Source of the DNA: Acidobacteriota bacterium
Lineage (GTDB): Bacteria > Acidobacteriota > Thermoanaerobaculia > Multivoradales > J023
Assembly (NCBI GenBank): GCA_029263395.1
Contig: JAJCXO010000100.1
Coordinates: 1-64,000 of the forward strand
DNA length: 64,000 bases
Direction: 5' to 3'
Part shown: positions 1 through 7,670 of the stretch, one piece after another
How positions within the stretch are numbered: position 1 is the first letter of the stretch
How the letters are laid out: each line of letters starts with the position of its first letter
Translations under genes and position numbers: made by a program
Notes under the pieces: generated by a model
The model's input: only the letters and a program-made list of their open reading frames with translations
What the model was told of the DNA's origin: nothing
Databases searched by the model: none

Positions 1-144
1 TACGACCTCCTGACCAGATACGACCTCCTGACCAGATACGACCTCCTGACCAGATACGACCTCCTGACCAGATACGGTCTCCAAACCTGATCCGGTCTCC
101 TGACCAGATACGGTCTCTTCTTCAGACACTGTCCCCTGCTCAGA
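1..144. repeat. 18-bp tandem repeat inside a CDS (8 units)
   Basis: Eight consecutive 18-bp units run from the window edge to 144. The first four are identical and the others diverge gradually towards 144. The array lies in frame in the minus-strand gene that covers this region and encodes a hexapeptide series of the type VSGQEV / VSGQET, so each unit gain or loss adds or removes six residues without a frameshift. The gradient of divergence suggests recent expansion at the left, where the array continues outside the window. Confidence 0.95.
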
Positions 145-2178
145 CCTCTCGCCGGTATCCCTCGGGAACTCAAAGATCAACGTCCCCGAGTCGTCACCCA
201 TGGGGATAATGATCGGTTCCCCAGGAACCACCTGCCGACGGATCAACCGAGTGCCGAAGCCCGGTGCTTGGACCAGAAGATCGATCGCGTTCGACGGCGG
301 CACCTCAAATAGGAACGTCCCTTCAACATCGGTCGCAGCACGCCGTACGATCCCCAATCTCGAACCTCCGCGGTCAAGCCAAGCCACGACGCTGGCTCCC
401 GGTAGAGCTTGGCCATCAGGCGCCACCACCAAGCCGCTGATCTCCATCAACTCTCGTAGCTCCAAGCGTAGCCGTGGAGGCACCAGGTCCTCTTGCAAGT
501 GGAGCTCTTGGAACTCGCTGGTCTTCTTACCCTTTCGAGCGTAGAGCGAAATCGCACCAGACCGCAGGCCCAACACTTCGAAGGTTCCCAACTCGTCGGA
601 CTGCGTTTGCGAATGCGGCGCCAGCTCCGGAGCGATGAGATAGATGTCCGCACCAGGTACCGGGCTGCCCAACGTATCCACAACATCACCCTCGATCCGC
701 GTGTCCGGGATTTCGATTTCCAAGTCGACAAAGCTCTTCCCGGGCCGGCGCTCGATGAGCCGCGACTCCAGTGCCAACAGGGCACCCCCGCGGTCTGCGA
801 TCTCGACCTGTAGATCGTACAAGCCCTCACCCGGCAAGAAGCCTTCGAACTCCCCGTCCTGGTCGAGCTCGAAGTCGACTTGCGAACCGTTGTCCCTCAA
901 GATCAACGCCAAGCTGCCAATGATCGGCGAACCGCTCATTGAAACCGAACCTTCGACCTGGACGATCGGGATCACTTCGAACATCGACTGCTCGCCACTC
1001 TCGATCTCGAGCTCTTGCGCGAGCCAGCGAGAACCTTCCGAATCCTGGACAACCAAAAGATACAGTCCAGGCTTCAGCTCAGGTTGGGACCAAACACCAG
1101 CCGGAGACGTCTCGCCACTGATCTGCACCCTGGGATTCGCCGGGTTCAACAACTTGATTTGCCAGGCTTCTTGGAACGGGTCGAGCTGTGGTTCGAGGAT
1201 CAATTCGAACGATGCCGCTGCCTTCAAGATCAGCGGTTCTCGTAGCTGTTCTTCCAGGTCTCCCCGAATATGAATCGCTGCCGGTGACTTGGCAGGAGCC
1301 CGCCCCTCTTTCGAAGCTTCCGCCTGATAGGTTCCCGGTCCCACTCCATCCACCTGAAAAAAGCCACGTTCGTTCGTAGTGGTTTTAAACGCCATTTGCT
1401 CGAGTCGAGCCACAGTCGCTGGGTCTTGGCGACCGCCCGCCTGAACGCCCAGCCTGACCGTAGCGCCGGCTAACGGCTGTTCCTCGTGGTCCATCACAAG
1501 ACCCACCACTGAGCCACCGACGACCCATTCCACCTTCTCGAGCGCCGTCACCTTGCCTGGCATCAGATCAACACCCCAGAGATAAATCGGCGCGGCGCCG
1601 ACCGTCACCAAGCGAAGATCCAGTTGGCCAACAGGGACTTCACAAGCAGCCTTGGAGGCAATCACCTCACATTGGACAGATCCCGCGGGCACTGTCTTCC
1701 CAGTCGGTTGCCTGAGATCAGGGGTCGCGACAAACCCCACCTCCAACTGTTCAGGAACATCCGAAAGCCCTCCTTTCGAAACTTCCAACTCGAGGAAGGA
1801 CGTTTCAAAAACAGAGATTTGAACAGTTTTAGGAAGAGGGCTAGACAGTACCGTATCTAAAGCCCAAAAACCTTCTGAAACCAGTCGAATATTCGCAGGC
1901 AACGGCGCATCAACCGGGATCTCAACCACCCCAGGTATTGCCACTTCGAACTGTGTCGCTTGCTCGTTCTCCGGGGCTGACTTCGGTTCTACGGGCTCGA
2001 TCACCAGCAGCGCCACGCCAGCCTCAGACCGAGCGGTCATGATTTCGGTAGTGATTCTTAACAGACCGGTGTCTGCTGGGGCGTCCTCAGCGAATACCCC
2101 AACAGAATTTAATAACAAACACAGGGCCAAGCACGCCGCAAGCGGCAAGGCCACGGAGTTTCTGCGTCGTTTGAACAA
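1..2178 (-). CDS. Exported protein with carboxypeptidase-regulatory-like domains (3' end outside window)
   Basis: The frame is open for 726 codons from a TTG start at 2178 to the window edge, with no stop. The N-terminus is a clear signal peptide: basic FKRRR, a hydrophobic stretch of about 20 residues, then VFA before EDAP. The mature part holds several beta-sandwich modules of the carboxypeptidase-regulatory-like type, recognisable by G-x-V-x-D/P-x-G-x-P-L/V-x-G-A-x-V followed by T-x-x-x-G-x-F; clear ones begin near residues 222, 495 and 580. The visible C-terminus is the VSGQET hexapeptide repeat. It is a paralogue of the protein at 7671-9998; both share PDTR before one module and an APGFG plus SGTL/AGTL segment near the end. 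It follows the Cys-rich gene at 2485 by 58 bp. The start is TTG because the nearby ATG at 2187 is in a frame that stops quickly. The function is unknown; a surface or extracellular role is inferred. Confidence 0.85.
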   Translation of the reverse strand, partial: MFKRRRNSVALPLAACLALCLLLNSVGVFAEDAPADTGLLRITTEIMTARSEAGVALLVIEPVEPKSAPENEQATQFEVAIPGVVEIPVDAPLPANIRLVSEGFWALDTVLSSPLPKTVQISVFETSFLELEVSKGGLSDVPEQLEVGFVATPDLRQPTGKTVPAGSVQCEVIASKAACEVPVGQLDLRLVTVGAAPIYLWGVDLMPGKVTALEKVEWVVGGSVVGLVMDHEEQPLAGATVRLGVQAGGRQDPATVARLEQMAFKTTTNERGFFQVDGVGPGTYQAEASKEGRAPAKSPAAIHIRGDLEEQLREPLILKAAASFELILEPQLDPFQEAWQIKLLNPANPRVQISGETSPAGVWSQPELKPGLYLLVVQDSEGSRWLAQELEIESGEQSMFEVIPIVQVEGSVSMSGSPIIGSLALILRDNGSQVDFELDQDGEFEGFLPGEGLYDLQVEIADRGGALLALESRLIERRPGKSFVDLEIEIPDTRIEGDVVDTLGSPVPGADIYLIAPELAPHSQTQSDELGTFEVLGLRSGAISLYARKGKKTSEFQELHLQEDLVPPRLRLELRELMEISGLVVAPDGQALPGASVVAWLDRGGSRLGIVRRAATDVEGTFLFEVPPSNAIDLLVQAPGFGTRLIRRQVVPGEPIIIPMGDDSGTLIFEFPRDTGERSEQGTVSEEETVSGQETGSGLETVSGQEVVSGQEVVSGQEVVSGQEVV

Positions 2179-2236
2179 AGGAACATCAATCCGTTCGAAT
2201 TGATAGCTTACTTTGCTATTTGGTCAAACCAACGCC

Positions 2237-2485
2237 CTAGACGGTGTAACAGAAGTCACCTTCCAGGACACAGAATGTGGACGATCTGATGTTGTAAATC
2301 GTGCACCGGGTGTACGTGTGGATACCCGCTGCGGTGTCTACACAGATAGCACGCTCGGGGAAAAAGCCCGTTAGTATATCACAGTCATAACAGCGGCTTG
2401 CTGCTGCTAGGGGCTGTGCCAGCATCGCACAACCAAAAATTACGACCGCACCCACTACCCGCGCAATAGACTTCAAGTTGACCAT
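2237..2485 (-). CDS. Small cysteine-rich exported protein (module A)
   Basis: The protein has 82 residues from the ATG at 2485, chosen because AGGGA sits 8 nt upstream; an ATG ten codons earlier lacks a comparable site. It has a signal peptide (MVNLKSIARVVGAVV, hydrophobic core, LAAAS) followed by about 54 residues with six cysteines spaced C-2-C-13-C-12-C-10-C-5-C. No family is recognised. Such a short mature chain with an even number of cysteines suggests a disulfide-stabilised extracellular peptide. It is followed in the same direction by the carboxypeptidase-regulatory-like gene. The same gene order recurs at 7340-9998, so the pairing is probably meaningful. Confidence 0.75.
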   Translation of the reverse strand: MVNLKSIARVVGAVVIFGCAMLAQPLAAASRCYDCDILTGFFPERAICVDTAAGIHTYTRCTIYNIRSSTFCVLEGDFCYTV

Positions 2486-2659
2486 AACAAGTCCCTTCGA
2501 AAGAAAAGTTACCAACTATCAAAATAGACCGCGACGAATGTCGACAAACCGCGATAAATGGCGACCTCTAAGAAGGATGGGCCGTACCTCTGCAATGATC
2601 TCGAATCCTAAACTCCGTCTTGATACGTTGTCAACCCCTCTTAAGGATCGCGAGCCGAC

Positions 2660-2763
2660 TTCGTAATCCCGCAGCCAGGTCGAGAGGGAAATGTGCCACC
2701 TTCGCCAGAAGTCCACCGGGGACGTAGCAAAATAGGGCACTCTGAAGTTGAGCGGACTTGTAC
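2660..2763 (-). pseudogene. Fragment of an MBOAT (AlgI-like) O-acyltransferase gene
   Basis: On the minus strand one frame reads [10 protein letters not shown] followed by [16 protein letters not shown], the signature core of membrane-bound O-acyltransferases of the AlgI/DltB type. Only about 33 residues match. Flanking sequence in all frames has no transmembrane segments and lacks the downstream catalytic histidine region. The piece lies between module A and the NACHT gene and has no start of its own. It is read as the remnant of a gene lost by deletion. The rest of 2486-2848 shows nothing else. Confidence 0.75.
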
Positions 2764-2848
2764 GCGACCCAACGAGAAAGGTTTCGCCGGCCAATCCTAC
2801 CGAGCTGCTTTCTTTTACCAGCTACGAGGCGTGAGACGAGGCGACGTT

Positions 2849-5800
2849 TTATTCCACGTCCCAATCGATCGCCAGCGTCTCGGGCGGATCTTCCAGGTAC
2901 GGCAGATGCGGCAAGCCGGCCTCGTCACAGAGCGCATCCAAAGCGACGAAGGAACCATCCGGTAACATCACATCACCGCGGACGATAAAACGTAGGCCCC
3001 AACGTAACGGACCGTCCTCAACCCGGTCAGGATCCCGAGCCAATCCCTCGAGCAGGGCCCGATCCGCAGCGTCTGAGCGCCGCGCCAGGTGACGCGCTAG
3101 AGCTGGCCACACCGGTTCCAAGCTCGGGCCGTGATCGTCGAGGGCACGGGCGAGCTCCGCTGCGTCGGCTTCTGGAGCGTTCGTCAGACGACAGCCCGAC
3201 GCCAACAACTGCACCACTGGCGGCGCCGTCTGCGAACGGTTGGCGGCCAACACCGAGCGCCCGACAACCCGACCCGGAGATTTCCACTCGATGTCTGAAA
3301 AGTTGAACAACCAGGAATGTTGATCGAGGTCGAGCCCCCACTTATCCGCAAAGTAGCCCGAAAGCTCCCCGCCCAGGTCGGTTGCGAAATAACGCGAAAA
3401 GAACCGTCCCAAGTCTTTGGTGAAATCGGTTGCAAAGTCGCAGCCGAAGTAACGGGCGAAGTAGCGCACGAAATAAAAATCGAGATAACGCACCAGGCTC
3501 CCGACAACCTCACGATCGAAATAAGTTGACAGGTAGAGGGTGAAGTCGCGTGAAAAATCCCGCGCCAGATCTCGGGCAACCCTGGGAGGAAAGTCACGGC
3601 CAAAGTAGCTCGGCAGCCGCCGCGCCAAATCACGCACCGCGTCGAGCACCCAGTCCTCATTCTCTACCGACGGCAAGGTCAGGAGGTTGTCACACAACGA
3701 CGGGATGACCTCGGCCGGCGCCCCCGCCGCTACCAAGCTTTGCAACCGCAGGCCGGCCAGGCGTCGATGGCCAGGCCACACATTCAGAAACCCGATCGCG
3801 TCGTCGGGTGGCCAAAACGCAGCCCCCGAACACAACAAACGGCCGGCGGCGACAATCTCAGGCGACGACTCTATCGCTTGCAGAGCTTTCCCCTGCTGAC
3901 CCGTAGCCTGCGGACCCGTCGCCTGCTGACCCGAGAACGGCGCCAGCAAGGCACGCGGTACGGGTTGCCGGGGTTGTGGCACGCTCACCGGGATCAACGC
4001 CCACTCACACCACACCTGGCTCCGCAGATGCCCAAGCCAACTGAGGGACGCCGCCCGTCGGCTGACCGCGTCGACGAGATACGGCTTGCGCTCCTCTTGC
4101 CGGCAGAACGCCCAGGTTTTGGCCACTCGCAACGAGCCGATATCCAAGAAGTGATCAAACGCCGCAAAAAACCGTTCCGCCCAGGTTTCGAACGCCGCTT
4201 CGCTGCCAACGCCATCGGCAAACATATGCCCCGCCAGGCAAAGCCCTGGTTTGCTGTCGCCCAGGGCCGCGATGACCTCGTCCAGCCGTTCCGGGTTCTT
4301 CTTGTGGATCCGCGCCGCCCACAGCAGCAGTGTCTCGCGCCAGTAAGCAACGTCGAGCAAACGCCGGAAAACCGCGATCCGTGGCTCGGCCCCTTCCACC
4401 GTTGCGTCGAGGTGCCAGGCGGTTAGGTACTCCTGAAAGCTCAGGTGAACAAACGTCAAGGTCCGATCACTACGATCGACCAACAGCCCCGCCGGGCCAA
4501 CCAGCCAAGCCAGGAAGCCTTTACGCTGGCGCTCGCTCCACCTCGCGGGCAGCGCATCCATCGCCTCTTGCCAGCTGGCAGCAATGGCTCGACGGCCGCC
4601 CTCACGGTCTTCGGAGTCCTGGAGGCCATAAGCCAGCCCAGCCGCTGCCCGTTTACGCTCGTCGGCGTCATCCGGCCGCCACTGTCGCAACAACAGCTGT
4701 GCCCCGGTCTTCTCCTTTCGCTCGGTGCGGGCGGTAAGCAGGCTGTCGATGCAGGCTTCGTAGAGATCGTGGCGTTTGTCGGGCAGCGGCCTGGATCGGC
4801 TGATCAACAACATCATGGTCAACAGCAGCGGGGTACGCGCCAAGGTCTGGGCGTCAACCGACCGCGCCAGGGCATCCATGAAGGCTGCGGTGGAGCTCAC
4901 CTTGGAGCCCTCTTCGTCTCGGTAGCAACGCAGAAAAAAGTTGCGCGCCAGGCTTTCGATCTCCCCCCGGGCGCCTTCGCGACCGGCTGGGCTTGGTCTT
5001 CCAGCCGTGCCTAGTGTCCCAGATAGTGGCTGCAACTCGAGGGTCTCGAAGCCTTCGACATCGGCTGGACGCCCTTCACCGTAGGGTCGGCTCGACACCA
5101 CCACTTTGAGCCGTGGATAGAGGTGCATCAAGCCCACCAGCCGCTCGCGAACCTTCTCGCCGAGCGGACCAAGCTCGTCCCAGCCATCGACCAGCAGGAT
5201 GGGCGTCGGGCCGTTTTGTGCCTCGAAGATCTGCTTGACGTAACCCTTCTCCCAACCCGAGCCGATTTGCTCGGCGGCCCAGGCATCGAGGAACGCCTCC
5301 AGTGAACGCTCATTGCCGGCCAGCGCATCACTCCAATACATCGCCAAGTCGCGCAACACCAGCATCAACGGCAGGGCGTGTTCGAAGTCGAGCAGGCGCC
5401 GAAACGTCCAGCGCATCCAAGTGGTTTTGCCGGAGCCTGCCGAGCCACGGATCGCCAATGGTTTGGTGCGCCGCAGCAGCGCTTCCGGGGTGATCACCTC
5501 GCCTTGATCGAACTTGCCGAGATCGTAGTTGGTACCCAACCGCAGAGGGACGTACATGTCGTCGATCCGAACGTCGATCGGGTGGGTAGCGCCACCCACC
5601 TGGGTGACCCCGACGTTGGCCAAGTCCCAACGCGAATAGGCGCCCCGAAAGGCGATACGAAAGATGCGGACAAAGGCCATCAGATCCGCACGGTCGACGC
5701 TCTGTTCCACCGCCTCGTCGGGAGCCGCGCGGCGCGGAAAGTCCGCCGGTAGATCGAGGGTTTTTTCGTAATCGCCATCGGGGTCGGGCTTGAAGGCGCC

Positions 5801-6826
5801 ACGTTGCACATCCCCCGCGGTGCGCGCCCAGTCGACCCACACCAGGGCACGGGCTCGCAGCGTTTCGGTGGCCGGATCGAGGCGGATCAAACGAAACGAG
5901 GCCGGCTCGGTGCCGGGCAATTTGTGGTCCATCAGGCTGAGGCTGCCCGCCGACAGCACGTGAGCGTACCCTTTGCCTTTCCAACTCCAGACATGTTCGT
6001 CTTTGGTATGGTGATGACCGTGTAACACCAGTTGGACTTCGCAGTCTTCGACGATCCGGCGTAGCCATTCTTTGCCTTCGAAGCCGAGGATGTCGCCCTC
6101 CCATGCCGCCACCTGATCGTCGGTCAGCTGCTGGCTCTTGAGCCAGTCTCGCCAGCTCGCGACGTTCGACATCACCGTCATCGTCGGATTGTGGTGGACC
6201 ACCACAATCTTGAGCGAGCGGGTCACTTCGCCGGCCTGCCAGAAGTCCATCAAGGCCTGCGCTTGGTCGGCACTCACGTGGCCGACATGATCTCCAGCCC
6301 GGTGGGATTCTTTCTCGCAGGAATTGAGCGCCGCCACGGACAAGCGCAGTCTCGGATAGGCATACACGAAGGCGCCAAAACCTAGAGGCTGGGCAACCGC
6401 TTCGGGGGGTTCGCCGTAGAAGCGACGGACGAAGTCGTCGTAGAACTTCAGCTTGACGGCGTCGATCCGTCGACGCAGTTCGGCGTCGTCGAAGTCTTCG
6501 ATCGCCTGATCGAGCTCCACCTTGTGGCTGGCGGCGCGGGACACGTCATGATTGCCGGGGCAGAACACAAACCGTTGTGGCTCGAGCCCAAGCTCACCGG
6601 CCAGGGCTTGCAGGAACTCGTGGGCCAGCGCCATCTCTTTGGGCTTGCCAACCTCCGCCAGGTCACCGCTGACCACCACCACGTCGATACCTTGGTCGGT
6701 CCGTAGCGACGGCTCGGCGTCGAGCAAAGCACGATGGAACGATTTGCCGGCCTGCGCGTGGTCTTGACCCGCGAGTCGGCTGTGGGGTCCGAAGTGGAGA
6801 TCAGATAAATGCAACAAGCGAATCAT
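2849..6826 (-). CDS. Metallophosphoesterase-NACHT NTPase fusion, NLR-like defence candidate
   Basis: The protein has 1,325 residues. Residues 1-310 form a calcineurin-like phosphoesterase with the full metal-ligand set: SDLHFG (D9, H11), GDLAE (D55), GNHD (91-94), VVHHNP (about 211) and LHGHHH (about 268). Residues 455-620 form a NACHT-type STAND NTPase: Walker A GSAGSGKTT at 461, Walker B ILLVDGWDE at about 543, and VVSSRP at about 576. HLSFQEYL near 794 is the usual post-NACHT helical motif. A QATGP linker repeat lies at 965-978. Residues 1073-1165 have a striking four-residue periodicity of aromatic and charged residues (RDF, RYF, TDF), probably an amphipathic helical sensor region. Known bacterial NACHT proteins can be antiphage sensors with an N-terminal effector. 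By analogy the phosphoesterase would be the effector and the C-terminus the sensor; that role is inferred. No other defence gene is adjacent. A deleted paralogue lies at 10147-10991. Confidence 0.9.
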   Translation of the reverse strand: MIRLLHLSDLHFGPHSRLAGQDHAQAGKSFHRALLDAEPSLRTDQGIDVVVVSGDLAEVGKPKEMALAHEFLQALAGELGLEPQRFVFCPGNHDVSRAASHKVELDQAIEDFDDAELRRRIDAVKLKFYDDFVRRFYGEPPEAVAQPLGFGAFVYAYPRLRLSVAALNSCEKESHRAGDHVGHVSADQAQALMDFWQAGEVTRSLKIVVVHHNPTMTVMSNVASWRDWLKSQQLTDDQVAAWEGDILGFEGKEWLRRIVEDCEVQLVLHGHHHTKDEHVWSWKGKGYAHVLSAGSLSLMDHKLPGTEPASFRLIRLDPATETLRARALVWVDWARTAGDVQRGAFKPDPDGDYEKTLDLPADFPRRAAPDEAVEQSVDRADLMAFVRIFRIAFRGAYSRWDLANVGVTQVGGATHPIDVRIDDMYVPLRLGTNYDLGKFDQGEVITPEALLRRTKPLAIRGSAGSGKTTWMRWTFRRLLDFEHALPLMLVLRDLAMYWSDALAGNERSLEAFLDAWAAEQIGSGWEKGYVKQIFEAQNGPTPILLVDGWDELGPLGEKVRERLVGLMHLYPRLKVVVSSRPYGEGRPADVEGFETLELQPLSGTLGTAGRPSPAGREGARGEIESLARNFFLRCYRDEEGSKVSSTAAFMDALARSVDAQTLARTPLLLTMMLLISRSRPLPDKRHDLYEACIDSLLTARTERKEKTGAQLLLRQWRPDDADERKRAAAGLAYGLQDSEDREGGRRAIAASWQEAMDALPARWSERQRKGFLAWLVGPAGLLVDRSDRTLTFVHLSFQEYLTAWHLDATVEGAEPRIAVFRRLLDVAYWRETLLLWAARIHKKNPERLDEVIAALGDSKPGLCLAGHMFADGVGSEAAFETWAERFFAAFDHFLDIGSLRVAKTWAFCRQEERKPYLVDAVSRRAASLSWLGHLRSQVWCEWALIPVSVPQPRQPVPRALLAPFSGQQATGPQATGQQGKALQAIESSPEIVAAGRLLCSGAAFWPPDDAIGFLNVWPGHRRLAGLRLQSLVAAGAPAEVIPSLCDNLLTLPSVENEDWVLDAVRDLARRLPSYFGRDFPPRVARDLARDFSRDFTLYLSTYFDREVVGSLVRYLDFYFVRYFARYFGCDFATDFTKDLGRFFSRYFATDLGGELSGYFADKWGLDLDQHSWLFNFSDIEWKSPGRVVGRSVLAANRSQTAPPVVQLLASGCRLTNAPEADAAELARALDDHGPSLEPVWPALARHLARRSDAADRALLEGLARDPDRVEDGPLRWGLRFIVRGDVMLPDGSFVALDALCDEAGLPHLPYLEDPPETLAIDWDVE
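3893..3937. repeat. 15-bp tandem repeat in the NACHT gene linker (3 units)
   Basis: Three 15-bp units starting at 3893, 3908 and 3923 differ at only a few bases. They encode the QQATGPQATGQQG linker between the NTPase half and the C-terminal repeat region of the NACHT protein, in frame. Confidence 0.8.
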
Positions 6827-7339
6827 GGCAGGCTCCCCTCACGGGATTCGACTCACCTACTTTACATGACGTGGTGGATGGATTTTGTTGGGCGGGGGCT
6901 GAGTGGCCGTCGCCTTGGTTTGAAGGAAACGAAAGGTTCCAATCAAATAGGACTCTAGTTAGATCCCATCCAATAACACGCCGAGAGCTCGGTCGGCCTT
7001 GTGGGCTGCGCCGCAGCTCCAGAACTCGCCGGATCTGTTACGAGAAGCCTAAGCCTTTTAGTGCTATCGGATACGAGATGCGAACAGGTGCGAAGCTCAA
7101 ACATGCTCGCTGCTTGCTCGCTCCACAAGACCTCCCTCACTGAGCCGAAAATGGCAACACGAGACGGGATCTAGTTAGTTAGAGATCAAGAAGACTACCC
7201 ACACCACTCGCGAAATTAACCTTGAACACTGGCCATTGTATCTGCTAATTTGATGGGCAATGAGACGAATCTGTAGAGGATAAGTCTGCGGTCTCGCCAC
7301 AAAGTCACACGAGATGAATTCAAGAGTGAGGAGGAGAGC
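6827..7339. other. Divergent intergenic region
   Basis: This 513-bp spacer lies between the NACHT gene (leftward) and the Cys-rich gene at 7340 (rightward), and must hold both promoters. The short open frames here lack ribosome-binding sites and protein-like composition. No repeat, tRNA or insertion-sequence end is visible. Confidence 0.6.
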
Positions 7340-7669
7340 ATGTTAGGACCAAAACTCAATACGCCTCACACTCACACCTGGGGACTAGGGCTGATGCTTG
7401 CGATGACGCTGACGTTGTTGCTTCCAAGCCCTGCCACGGAAGCGGCTGGGCATTGCGAGCGATCGGAAGGTTGCAAGCAATGCAAGTACAGCTGGTGGTA
7501 CGCCCAGGAAACCTGCCAGCTCGTCGAGAGGAATGCGTATTGCAGCTGCGAGACTGAAATAGAAACCTGTCTCGGGGAGACTGGCGAGTGCGACTACGGT
7601 GGTTCCTCCCCAGATTGTCGTGATCTCGACAATGGTCACCAGGCTTGCCTCGATATTCCACCAGGCTGA
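7340..7669 (+). CDS. Small cysteine-rich exported protein (module B)
   Basis: The protein has 109 residues with a strong GAGGAGGAG ribosome-binding site just before the ATG. A signal peptide with a long hydrophobic core (LMLAMTLTLLLP) ends near TEAAG. The mature part has nine cysteines, the middle ones spaced C-2-C-10-C-8-C-1-C-6-C-6-C, followed by an acidic tail. It resembles the protein at 2237-2485 in size, export signal and opening CxxC, though the sequences are not closely alignable. Its stop is one base from the start of the carboxypeptidase-regulatory-like gene, so the two should be co-translated. No family is recognised. Confidence 0.8.
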   Translation: MLGPKLNTPHTHTWGLGLMLAMTLTLLLPSPATEAAGHCERSEGCKQCKYSWWYAQETCQLVERNAYCSCETEIETCLGETGECDYGGSSPDCRDLDNGHQACLDIPPG

Positions 7670-7670
7670 C

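Noticed and set aside
1-144. Possible CRISPR array
   Set aside because: The units are contiguous, with no spacers, and lie in frame inside a coding sequence; the same holds for the other tandem arrays.
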